This document shows positions 15,593 through 23,543 of a stretch of DNA of 64,000 bases, in pieces. The position numbers were made by a program, and so were the translations under genes. Numbering within the stretch: position 1 is the stretch's first letter; the number at the start of each line of letters is the position of its first letter. The stretch is from UBA966 sp046350355. GTDB taxonomy: Bacteria > Planctomycetota > Phycisphaerae > Phycisphaerales > SM1A02. A model generated the notes under the pieces. The model worked only from the letters and a program-made list of their open reading frames with translations. It was not told the DNA's origin and made no database searches. The stretch spans positions 372,001-436,000 of the forward strand of contig JAXMAN010000002.1 in assembly GCA_046350355.1 (NCBI GenBank), written 5' to 3'.

Positions 15593-16840
15593 ATGTCCGT
15601 GACGAGCGAGGAAGCCCGCATCTGCGACTGGATCGCCGCGCGCCAGCAGGCGATGGTCGACGAGCTTGCGGCGTGGGTCGCGATCCCCACCGGCCGCGGC
15701 TTCCGCCCCGGACTGCACCGCCAGCGCGCGAAGCTGGCCGCGCGCCTGCGCGCGCTCGGGGCGACCACCAGCGACGCCCCCTGCGAGCCGCGCCCCTCGT
15801 GGATGCTCCAGGACGAGGAGGACCAGGAGGCGAGCCACGCCGAGGTCGGCGCGGAGCATCCCGCGGTGGACTCGCTCGTGGCGACGCATCCGGGCGAGGG
15901 CCCGCGCATCCTGCTCTGCGGCCACTTCGACACGGTGCACGACCCGCACGGCCACTTCCGCGAGCTGCGCGACATCGGCGGCGGCCGCGCGAGCGGTCCC
16001 GGCGCGGCGGACATGAAGGGCGGCCTCGTCGCCGCATGCACGGCGCTCGAGGCGCTCAAGGCCGCGGGGGTCGCCCCGCGCTGGAGCTTCGTGCTCGTCC
16101 CCGACGAGGAGACCGGCAGCTTCGGGAGCGCCGCGACGCTGCGGCGCCTGGCGGCGGCGCACGACGTGGGCTTCGTCTTCGAGCCCGCGGGCGCCGGCGA
16201 CGCGCTCATCACCGAGCGCATGGGCGCGGGGCAGTTCCGCATCGACGCCTTCGGGCGCGCGGCGCATGTCGGGCGCGACTACGAGCGCGGCGCCAGCGCC
16301 GTGCGCGCGCTCTGCGAGAAGGTCCTCGCCGCCGAGGCGCTGGGAGCGCCCAGCGCGGGACGGATCGTCAACGTCGGGCCGCTGCAGGGGGGCGCCGTCA
16401 CCAACGCGGTGCCCGACCACGCGGCCGCGTGGGGCAACGTGCGCTTCGCGAGCGCCCAGGCGGAGGAGGCGCTGGCCCGCGGGCTGGACGCGCTCTCCAG
16501 CGGGGGCGACGCCGAGGTGCCGCGCGTGCGCGTGCAGCGCGTCTTCAACCGCCCGGCCAAGCCGTGCACGCCCGCCGTCCAGCGGCTGGCGGAGCTGGCG
16601 CGCGCCGCGAGCGAGGACCTCGGGCGGCCGCTGCCCTTCGGCGCCACCGGCGGCGTCTGCGACGGCAACACGCTCCAGGGCGCGGGCCTGCCGGTGATCG
16701 ACACGCTGGGCGTGCGCGGCGGCAACCTCCACCGCGACGACGAGTTCATCGAGCTCGCGAGCCTCGCCGAGCGCGCGCAGCTCGTCGCGCTCATGCTGCT
16801 GCGCACCGCGCGCGGCGGCGCCCCTACGATGCGCGCATGA
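15593..16840 (+). CDS. M20-family zinc amidohydrolase/peptidase, possible deacylase of the succinyl pathway
   Basis: 415 residues. Metal-site residues of the M20 family are visible: CGHFDTVHD (His111 and Asp113), PGAADMKGG (bridging Asp), PDEETGS (catalytic and bridging Glu), FEPAGAGD and the late His in GGNLHRDDEFI. The layout is that of carboxypeptidase G2/ArgE/DapE-type hydrolases, which remove acyl groups or amino acids. The lid domain is present (GAGQFRIDAFGRAAHVGRDYERG). It precedes a class III aminotransferase with an ATGA overlap, then astA and astD, so it could replace AstE (succinylglutamate desuccinylase) or remove a succinyl group earlier. The true substrate cannot be read from sequence, and a glutamate carboxypeptidase-like role is equally possible. 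Confidence 0.88.
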   Translation: MSVTSEEARICDWIAARQQAMVDELAAWVAIPTGRGFRPGLHRQRAKLAARLRALGATTSDAPCEPRPSWMLQDEEDQEASHAEVGAEHPAVDSLVATHPGEGPRILLCGHFDTVHDPHGHFRELRDIGGGRASGPGAADMKGGLVAACTALEALKAAGVAPRWSFVLVPDEETGSFGSAATLRRLAAAHDVGFVFEPAGAGDALITERMGAGQFRIDAFGRAAHVGRDYERGASAVRALCEKVLAAEALGAPSAGRIVNVGPLQGGAVTNAVPDHAAAWGNVRFASAQAEEALARGLDALSSGGDAEVPRVRVQRVFNRPAKPCTPAVQRLAELARAASEDLGRPLPFGATGGVCDGNTLQGAGLPVIDTLGVRGGNLHRDDEFIELASLAERAQLVALMLLRTARGGAPTMRA

Positions 16841-18264
16841 CCGACGCCATCAGCGCGCTCCCCAGCCCGCTCGCCGCCGACGAGACCGTCGCCCGCCACG
16901 TCGAGGGCATCCTCGCGCAGCTGCGCCACGCGCAGGCCGCGCTGACGGGCGCACGCCCCGCGGACCCGGCGCGCCGCGCCTCCTTCGAGCAGGCGCTCGC
17001 GCGCACCGCCGCCGCGCGCGGTCGCGGGCCGATGATGCCGTACCTGGGGACGGGGCTGGGCAACGGCCCGCTCGTGCAGCTCCTGGACGGCAGCGTGAAG
17101 TGGGACATGCTCAATGGCATCGGCGTGCACATGTTCGGGCACGGCGACCCGCGCATGGTCGCCGCCGCGCTGCGCGGCGCGCTCGCGGACCTGTGCATGC
17201 AGGGCAACCTGACGAGCAACCAGGACAGCGTCGCCTTCGCGGAGTTCCTCGTCGCCGAGGCGTCGCGCGCGAGCGGCCTGCGCCACGCCTTCGTGAGCAA
17301 CTCCGGCTGCATGGTCAACGAGGCCGCGCTCAAGGTCTGCATGCAGAAGACCGGCGGCGCGCCGCGCATCATCGCCTTCCAGGACTGCTTCATGGGCCGT
17401 TCGATCACCATGAGCCAGATCGGCGACACGAGCGCCTACCGGCAGGGGATCCCCCTCTCGACGCTCGTGGACTACATGCCCTTCTACGACCCCGCGCTGG
17501 GCGAGCGCAGCACCGAGATGGCGCTCTGGCACCTGCGCCAGTACATCCACCGGTATCCGGGGCAGCACGCGTGCTTCGTGATGGAGCTGGTGCAGGGCGA
17601 GGGCGGCTTCAACGCCGCGCCGCGCGAGTTCTTCGAGCCGCTCATGAAGATGTGCCGCGAGCACGGCATCCCCGTCTGGGACGACGAGGTGCAGTCCTTC
17701 GGCCGCACCGAGAGCATGTTCTGCTTCGAGCGGCTGGGGCTGGGCGAGTACATCGACGTGCTCACGCTGGGCAAGATGAGCCAGGCGTGCGCGATGCTCA
17801 TGCGGCCGGAGTTCAACCCCAAGCCCGGGCTGCTCAGCGGCACCTTCACCGCCTCGACGAGCGCCTTCGCGGTGGGGCTCGAGGCGCTGCGCACGCTGCG
17901 CGACGGCAACTACTACGGCCCCAGCGGGCGCATCGCCGCGCTGCACGCCGCCTTCCGCGCGCGCGCGCAGAAGCTGGTGCAGGCGCATCCGCAGTGGTTC
18001 CCGCCGGTCCGCGACGCCTTCGGCCGCGAGGGGCGCGAGTTCTTCGGCGGCACCGGCGGCATGTGCCGGCTCACCCCCTTCGGCGGGGACAAGGACCGGG
18101 TCCTGCGCGCGATGAACGCCATCTACGAGGAGGGGGTCATGGCCTTCTACTGCGGCCACGGCCCGTACCACCTGCGGATGCTCCCGCCGGTGGGGGTGAT
18201 GGTCCCCGAGCAGTGGGACCCCGTCTTCGAGATCATCGAGCGCGCGATGGCGCGCACGGCCTGA
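16837..18264 (+). CDS. class III PLP-dependent aminotransferase, AstC-like role proposed
   Basis: About 475 residues, starting at the ATGA overlap (16837) with the M20 gene. Fold-type I, class III landmarks are seen: FVSNSGCMVNEAALKVC for the cofactor phosphate region, IPVWDDEVQSFGRTE with the Asp that pairs with the pyridine ring (281-282), and TLGKMSQACAML with Lys313 as the likely Schiff-base lysine. The segment around that lysine resembles lysine 6-aminotransferases more than standard ornithine aminotransferases. The protein is longer than AstC or ArgD (about 400). With astA and astD following, transamination of succinylornithine or ornithine at the delta-amino group is the best guess; a lysine or 4-aminobutyrate substrate is possible. 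Confidence 0.85.
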   Translation: MTDAISALPSPLAADETVARHVEGILAQLRHAQAALTGARPADPARRASFEQALARTAAARGRGPMMPYLGTGLGNGPLVQLLDGSVKWDMLNGIGVHMFGHGDPRMVAAALRGALADLCMQGNLTSNQDSVAFAEFLVAEASRASGLRHAFVSNSGCMVNEAALKVCMQKTGGAPRIIAFQDCFMGRSITMSQIGDTSAYRQGIPLSTLVDYMPFYDPALGERSTEMALWHLRQYIHRYPGQHACFVMELVQGEGGFNAAPREFFEPLMKMCREHGIPVWDDEVQSFGRTESMFCFERLGLGEYIDVLTLGKMSQACAMLMRPEFNPKPGLLSGTFTASTSAFAVGLEALRTLRDGNYYGPSGRIAALHAAFRARAQKLVQAHPQWFPPVRDAFGREGREFFGGTGGMCRLTPFGGDKDRVLRAMNAIYEEGVMAFYCGHGPYHLRMLPPVGVMVPEQWDPVFEIIERAMARTA

Positions 18265-18375
18265 CGGCGGGCGTTTTTCTCGGCCCTGCCAGCGCCGCCG
18301 GACGGCGCGGACGCGGCCTTCCTAGCCTCCACGAATGCTCCGCGGCCGCAGCGCCGATGGAAGGGAACTCCACCG

Positions 18376-19410
18376 ATGTTCGTCATCCGCCAGGCCCTCC
18401 CCGACGACGCCCCGATCCTGCTCAAGCTGGCGCGGATGGTGCACTTCATCAACCTCCCGGCGGACAAGGACATCATCGCCGCCAAGATCGCGCGCAGCCG
18501 GCGCAGCTTCGCCGGCGAGGCGATGCCCGCGCGCGAGCGGCAGTTCATGTTCGTGCTCGAGGACACCGAGAGCGGCGCCGTCATCGGCACGAGCTCGCTC
18601 ATCGCGCGCAACGGCTGGCCGGGCCTTCCGCAGGTCTACCTGCAGGTGCGCCGCCGCGAGCACTTCAGCCGCGACCTGAACACCGGCGCCGTCCACCTGA
18701 CGGTGCAGGTCATGACCGACGAGAGCGGCCCGAGCGAGCTCGGCGGCCTCATCCTGGCGCCGGGCTACCGCGGCCACCGCGACCGGCTGGGATCGCTCCT
18801 CTCGCTCATCCGCTTCCACTTCATGGGGCTGCATCCGGACTTCTTCCAGGAGCGGATCATCGCGGAGCTGATGGGCCCGCTCACGCCCGACAGCCGCACG
18901 CTCTTCTGGGAGTTCTTCGGCCGCCGCTTCATCAACCTCAGCTACGCCGAGGCGGACGCCTTCTGCCAGCACAGCAAGGAGTTCATGACGAGCCTCCTGC
19001 CCAAGGAGGAGATCTACGCGAGCATCCTCCCGCCGGAGGCGCGCAACCTCATCGGCGCCGTCGGCGAGGAGACGCGCCCCGCGAAGGCGATGCTCGAGAA
19101 GCAGGGCTTCACCTACATGGACCGCTGCGATCCCTTCGACGGCGGGCCGTACGTGGAGGGCCACCGCACCGAGATCCCGCTGGTGCGCTCGACGCGCGCG
19201 GGCGTGCTCGTGGACGACGGTGCGACGCTGGACCAGCGCGGCTTCGTCTCCTGCCACCGCGACCCGAAGCTGGGCTTCCGCGCGGTGCGCTCGGCCTTCG
19301 CGCTCGTCGACGGACGCGTGCACCTGCCGCCGGGCACCGCCGCGGCGATCGGCGCGCGCCCCGGCGACGCGGTGGGCGTGACCCCCGAGGGCGCGCAGGA
19401 GCGCGCATGA
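18376..19410 (+). CDS. astA: arginine N-succinyltransferase
   Basis: 344 residues, the usual length for AstA. The enzyme transfers succinyl from succinyl-CoA to the alpha-amino group of arginine, the first step of the AST arginine catabolic pathway. Recognisable family stretches are MFVIRQALPDDAPILLKLAR, the GNAT-like core with ESGAVIGTSSLIARNG, LTVQVMTDESGPSELGGLIL, YRGHRDRLGSLLSLIR, FFGRRFINLSYAEAD and FDGGPYVEGHRTEIPLVR. The ribosome site AAGGGA (18361-18366) lies 9 nt before the ATG. A 111-nt gap separates it from the aminotransferase, so a separate promoter is possible. astD overlaps its stop by 4 nt. In some bacteria relatives act on ornithine, which cannot be excluded. Confidence 0.93.
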   Translation: MFVIRQALPDDAPILLKLARMVHFINLPADKDIIAAKIARSRRSFAGEAMPARERQFMFVLEDTESGAVIGTSSLIARNGWPGLPQVYLQVRRREHFSRDLNTGAVHLTVQVMTDESGPSELGGLILAPGYRGHRDRLGSLLSLIRFHFMGLHPDFFQERIIAELMGPLTPDSRTLFWEFFGRRFINLSYAEADAFCQHSKEFMTSLLPKEEIYASILPPEARNLIGAVGEETRPAKAMLEKQGFTYMDRCDPFDGGPYVEGHRTEIPLVRSTRAGVLVDDGATLDQRGFVSCHRDPKLGFRAVRSAFALVDGRVHLPPGTAAAIGARPGDAVGVTPEGAQERA

Positions 19411-20849
19411 GCGCGGCGCCGCACGCCTTCGAGAGCCGCGATCCCGCGCGTCCGGACGAGGTCGTCTGGCGCGGCGTCGGCGATCCGGCCGCCGTCGATC
19501 CCGCCGTCGAGCGCGCGCGCCGCGTCTTCCCGGCCTGGCGCGACCGCCCGTGGGAGGAGCGCGCCGCGTTCCTGCGCCGCTGGGCGGAGATCACGCGCGC
19601 GAACGCGCCGCGCATCGCCGCGCTGATCACCCGCGAGATGGGCAAGACGCTCGCCGAGAGCGCGCAGGAGGCGGCGCTGCTGGCGGAGAAGGTCGCGGTC
19701 ACGCTCGAGGAGCAGGTCGTCGCGCGCGTGCGCGGCTACGACCTCCCCGGCGGCGCGACGCGCCTGAACCGCTGCACCTACCGCCCGCTGGGCGCGATGG
19801 CGGTCGTCGGTCCCTTCAACTTCCCCGCGCACCTGCCCAACGGCCACTGGGTGCCGGCGCTGCTGGCGGGCAACACCATCGTCTTCAAGCCCAGCGAGAA
19901 GACCCCCGCGGTCGGCGAGCTGCTCGGCCAGCTCATGCGCGAGGCCGGCGCGCCGGAGGGCGTCTTCGAGGTGGTGCAGGGGGGCGCGGGCGTCGCGGCG
20001 GCGCTCGTCGCGCACGATGGCATCGACGGCATCCTCTTCACGGGAAGCTGGCCGGTGGGCCGGCGCATCCTGGAGGCGAACCTCGACCGCCCCGGCCGCA
20101 TGGTCGCGCTGGAGATGGGCGGCAGCAACGCCGCCGTCGTCCTGCCCGACGCGGACCTGCGCCAGGCGGTCATCGAGTGCGTGCGCTGCGCCTACCTCAC
20201 GACGGGGCAGCGCTGCACCTGCACGCGCCGCATCCTGGTCCACGCCGACGTCGCCGAGCGCTTCATTCCCGCCTTCCAGCGCTGCGCGAGCACGCTCGTC
20301 GTCGGCCCCGGCGACGCCGCGACCCCCGTCTTCATGGGCCCGCTGGTGACGCAGCAGGCGCGCGAGTCCAGCCTGCAGTTCCAGCGCGCGCTCGCCGCCC
20401 GCGGCGGCCGCGTGCTGCTGGAGTCGACCGCGATGGATGGCCCGGGGTGGTTCGTCACGCCGGGCCTCGTGCAGCTGCAGCGCTTCGAGCGCGCGCACGA
20501 CTGCGAGAACTTCGGCCCCGTCGCGCAGATCGCGGTCGTGGATTCGCTGGAGGACGCGATCGCGCAGTCCAACGCGAGCGACTTCGGCCTGGCGGCGAGC
20601 ATCTTCACCCGCGACGCGGACGCGCAGGCGCAGTTCCTGCGCGGCGTGCGCGCGGGGTGCATCAACTTCAACTGCGGCACCGCGGGGGCCAGCGGAAAGC
20701 TGCCCTTCGGCGGCCTCGGACGCAGCGGCAACCTGCGTCCCGCGGGCGCGGCGATGCTGGACTCGTGCGTCGCGCCGGTCGCCTCCATGATCGAGCGCGG
20801 CGATGCCGCGACCGTCGCCCCGGGGATGCTCGCCCCCGAGCGCGTGTGA
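19407..20849 (+). CDS. astD: succinylglutamate-semialdehyde dehydrogenase
   Basis: 480 residues, an NAD-dependent aldehyde dehydrogenase of the AstD type that oxidises N-succinylglutamate semialdehyde. The family-specific block around the nucleophile is TTGQRCTCTRR with Cys270; the general base is Glu236 in ALEMGGSNAAV. PFNFPAHLPNGHWVPALLAGN and FKPSEKTPAVGELL carry the Asn and Lys used for catalysis and NAD binding. The closing block is LPFGGLGRSGNLRP. The ATG overlaps the astA stop (ATGA at 19407), which supports joint function in arginine or ornithine breakdown. The pathway's succinylarginine dihydrolase (AstB) is not in the window. Confidence 0.94.
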   Translation: MSAAPHAFESRDPARPDEVVWRGVGDPAAVDPAVERARRVFPAWRDRPWEERAAFLRRWAEITRANAPRIAALITREMGKTLAESAQEAALLAEKVAVTLEEQVVARVRGYDLPGGATRLNRCTYRPLGAMAVVGPFNFPAHLPNGHWVPALLAGNTIVFKPSEKTPAVGELLGQLMREAGAPEGVFEVVQGGAGVAAALVAHDGIDGILFTGSWPVGRRILEANLDRPGRMVALEMGGSNAAVVLPDADLRQAVIECVRCAYLTTGQRCTCTRRILVHADVAERFIPAFQRCASTLVVGPGDAATPVFMGPLVTQQARESSLQFQRALAARGGRVLLESTAMDGPGWFVTPGLVQLQRFERAHDCENFGPVAQIAVVDSLEDAIAQSNASDFGLAASIFTRDADAQAQFLRGVRAGCINFNCGTAGASGKLPFGGLGRSGNLRPAGAAMLDSCVAPVASMIERGDAATVAPGMLAPERV

Positions 20850-20857
20850 GCCGCCGC

Positions 20858-21646
20858 ATGCCGCTGCACGATCCGCCCCCCGACTTCGCCATCGTGATCC
20901 CCGCCTGGAACGAGGAGGCGGTGCTGCCGCAGACCATCGCGCAGCTGCGCGAGTGCGCGCTGGCGATGGGGCGCCCCTTCGAGCTGGTCGTCGTCGACGA
21001 CGCGAGCACCGACCGCACCGCGGAGGTCGCCGCCGCGGCGGGGGCGCGCGTCGTGCGCGTGGAGCGCCGGCAGATCGCCGCCGTGCGCAACGAAGGCGCG
21101 CGCGCCACCCGCGCGCCATGGCTGGTCTTCTGCGACGCCGACACCTTCGTCCCCGAGACGGTGCTGCGCCACGCGCTCGCGGAGCTCGAGGCGGGCGCGG
21201 TGGGAGGCGGCGCGCGCGTCGACTTCGACGCGACCGCCAGCCCCGCCGCCGAGGCGTTCATCGCCGCCTTCAAGTCGCTCTGGTACGCGCAGGGGCTCGC
21301 CGCGGGGTGCTTCCTCTTCGCGCGGCGCAGCGACTTCGACGCGGTCGGCGGCTTCGACGAGCTCTACTTCGCGGGCGAGGAGTACTGGATGAGCCGCGCG
21401 CTGCAGCGGCGCGGACGCTTCGTGCTGCTGCCCGAGGCGGTGATCAGCAGCGCGCGCAAGCAGCGGAAGCTGGGACTCGTGCGCCTGCTCTCGCAGGCTT
21501 TCGCGCCGCTGCTGCGCGGGCCCTCGGTGCTGCGCTCGCGCGACGGGCTGCCGCTCTGGTACGGCGGCCTGCGCGACGACCGCGCAGTGGACCTGGACCT
21601 TGGCCGGCGCGGCGGCGGCCCAGGGCGCGGGCATTCGGCGCCATGA
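20858..21646 (+). CDS. family 2 glycosyltransferase
   Basis: About 262 residues from the ATG at 20858. The GT-A fold is clear: FAIVIPAWNEEAVLPQTI at the N-terminus, LVVVDDASTDRTAEVA for nucleotide binding, then APWLVFCDADTF with the DxD metal site and VGGFDELYFAGEEYWMSRAL where the catalytic acidic residues lie. The C-terminal 60 residues contain an Arg-rich amphipathic part (ISSARKQRKLGLVRLLSQ) and may lie on the membrane, but there is no clear transmembrane segment. It follows astD by 8 nt; a role linked to arginine metabolism is unlikely, so co-transcription is probably positional. The sugar and acceptor are unknown. Confidence 0.9.
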   Translation: MPLHDPPPDFAIVIPAWNEEAVLPQTIAQLRECALAMGRPFELVVVDDASTDRTAEVAAAAGARVVRVERRQIAAVRNEGARATRAPWLVFCDADTFVPETVLRHALAELEAGAVGGGARVDFDATASPAAEAFIAAFKSLWYAQGLAAGCFLFARRSDFDAVGGFDELYFAGEEYWMSRALQRRGRFVLLPEAVISSARKQRKLGLVRLLSQAFAPLLRGPSVLRSRDGLPLWYGGLRDDRAVDLDLGRRGGGPGRGHSAP

Positions 21647-21650
21647 AGAA

Positions 21651-21675
21651 CGCGGCGGCCGTGAAGGCCGCCGCG
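21651..21675. terminator. hairpin between convergent genes, likely terminator
   Basis: A 10-bp perfect GC stem (21651-21660 with 21666-21675) and a 5-nt loop lie in the 65-nt gap between the convergent glycosyltransferase and HAF genes. On the minus strand it is followed by GTTCTTC, a modest T-rich tail. On the plus strand there is no T run. Confidence 0.55.
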
Positions 21676-21711
21676 CTCCTCATGTGGGGGAAATCCGTCT
21701 TCGCTGCGTCG

Positions 21712-23511
21712 TCAGTACGGCTCGACCTTCAGGACGAAGGGGCCCGCCATCGAGCCGCCCCAGTCGCCGGGGTTCATGACGCAGATGTAGTAGACTTCGC
21801 CGGGGTTCAGGCCCGTGACGGTGAGGTCGCTGTAGTAGGGGTACTCGCCGCCGCAGCCGTCCTCGTCGCAGGCGATCTCCACGAGCGACCCGCAGGTGCC
21901 CGAGTAGACGCCGACGGTGGAGTCGGTGAAGGGGATCGCCTCGCTGTCGCAGAGCCAGATCCGCAGGGCGCCGCTCTCCGGGGCGGTGAACTTGTACCAG
22001 ACGGTGCTGTGCGCGGCGTCGGGGAAGTTGTCCCAGTGGCACGTGGGCGAGCCGGCGGGCAGCTCCGGATCCGGGCCGCCGAACTTCGGCGGCGTGGCGG
22101 CGGTGCTGTCGCCGTGGATCGCGACGCCGTTGCTCAGGTTCGCGGTGACGTCGATGGCGTCGGCGCAGGCGTCGTTGTTCGCGCAGATCGCCGGCCCGCA
22201 CGGGGTGTAGTTGCCCAGGAAGGTGCCGCCCGCCTGCGCGCACTCCTCGGCGGTCTTCTGCGAGCAGACGCCGTCGACGCAGCATGCGCCCGTCGGCATG
22301 GGGCAGGCGCCCCAGGAGCCGAGCAGGATGCCCAGGTCGGCGCCGTCGGTGGTGCCGTCGCCGTTGAGGTCGCCGCCGGTGCCGCCCCACGCGCCCAGAA
22401 GCGCGCCCAGGTCGGCGCCGTTGACGACGAGGTCGCCGCCCACGGGCGCGATGTCCGCGACGCAGGCGGTGTTGTCGGCGATCGTCACCATCCACGCGCC
22501 GTTGAAGCCGTGGCCGATGATGCGCGAGCCGTCGGCGGAGATCGCCTGCGCGACCTCGAGCGACGTGCCCTGCGGGATCGTGCCGCCGTTGGAGGTGATG
22601 TAGGTCGAGAGCATCACGATCGGACCCTGGCCGCTGGGCTGGATCCACGCGATGCGCGAGCCGACCAGGAAGTCGAAGCCGACGATGGTCCCCGAGTTGG
22701 AGATGCCCATCGGCGCGCCGATCCAGCCCGGCAGCGCGCTGCCGTTGCCGATCTGCGTGCGCACGGTGAGGCCGTTGGTCCACTTGGTCGCCTTGCCGTT
22801 CCACTGGCCCAGCACGATCGTGCCGCTGGCGTTCATCGCGGTGACCTCGCCGACGGCGTCGCCCGACGGCGGATCGAGGAGCGTGCCCGCGCCGCCGGAG
22901 CCCCAGATCGCGGGGGTGCGCTCGAAGGAGCCCTGCGCGAAGCCGGCGAGGAGCGAGCCGTTGGCGGAGACGACCGAGGCGCGGTTGCCGCCGTTGGCGA
23001 GCACGTCCATCGCGACCATGCCGGTCTGCTCCGTCCAGCGGAAGGCGACCGCGTGGCAGCCGTTGATCCAGCTCAGTCCGACCGCGACGCTGCCGTCGGC
23101 GCTCAGCTCGTAGCCCGAGCTGCGCGAGGGGCAGAGTCCGCCGCCGGGCAGGTAGCCCAGGCTCTCCCAGGTGTTCGTCGAGGCGCGCCAGATCGCGGCC
23201 ACGTCCGCGCCGGTCTCGGGATCCTCCATCGATCCCAGGACGACGCGGCCGTCGTCGGAGATCGCGCGGGCGCTCAATCCCGGCGTGGGCAGGTAGGTCA
23301 TCGTGCCTTCCCACGCGTCGTAGATGTAGGGCGCGAAGTTGCCCGTCGAGGTCGCCTCGCCGCAGATCCAGCGGCCGTCGGGGGACATGTCGTTGGCGCT
23401 CGAGGCGCCCGTCAGGGTCTGGAAGACCACGGTGTCCGCGTTGGCGGCGGTGGTCGTCAGGAGCGTGGCGGCCAGCACGGCGCCGCCGATGAGAGTCTGA
23501 GTGCGTGCCAT
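21712..23511 (-). CDS. secreted HAF-repeat protein with internal dockerin-like module (paralog 1)
   Basis: 599 residues starting at 23511 with a signal peptide (residues 1-24, ending TTTAANAD). About 330 residues of HAF-type repeats follow, each a short 'DDGRVVLGSM' or 'ANGSLLAGFA' unit typical of extracellular repeat proteins. Next comes a dockerin-like pair (GGDLVVNGADLGALLGAWG and LNGDGTTDGADLGILLG), a Cys-rich GACCVDGVCSQKTAEECAQAGG segment, and a C-terminal 170-residue beta domain (VWYKFTAPESGALRIWLCD, DSTVGVYSGTCGSLVEIACDEDG) that planctomycetes repeat in many exported proteins. It is the downstream member of a tandem pair, 32 nt from its paralog, and shares with it a nearly identical 134-nt block. 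Function unknown; extracellular. Confidence 0.85.
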   Translation of the reverse strand: MARTQTLIGGAVLAATLLTTTAANADTVVFQTLTGASSANDMSPDGRWICGEATSTGNFAPYIYDAWEGTMTYLPTPGLSARAISDDGRVVLGSMEDPETGADVAAIWRASTNTWESLGYLPGGGLCPSRSSGYELSADGSVAVGLSWINGCHAVAFRWTEQTGMVAMDVLANGGNRASVVSANGSLLAGFAQGSFERTPAIWGSGGAGTLLDPPSGDAVGEVTAMNASGTIVLGQWNGKATKWTNGLTVRTQIGNGSALPGWIGAPMGISNSGTIVGFDFLVGSRIAWIQPSGQGPIVMLSTYITSNGGTIPQGTSLEVAQAISADGSRIIGHGFNGAWMVTIADNTACVADIAPVGGDLVVNGADLGALLGAWGGTGGDLNGDGTTDGADLGILLGSWGACPMPTGACCVDGVCSQKTAEECAQAGGTFLGNYTPCGPAICANNDACADAIDVTANLSNGVAIHGDSTAATPPKFGGPDPELPAGSPTCHWDNFPDAAHSTVWYKFTAPESGALRIWLCDSEAIPFTDSTVGVYSGTCGSLVEIACDEDGCGGEYPYYSDLTVTGLNPGEVYYICVMNPGDWGGSMAGPFVLKVEPY

Positions 23512-23543
23512 CGGTGATTCCTCGGTGTCGGTTGCGGTTGAAG

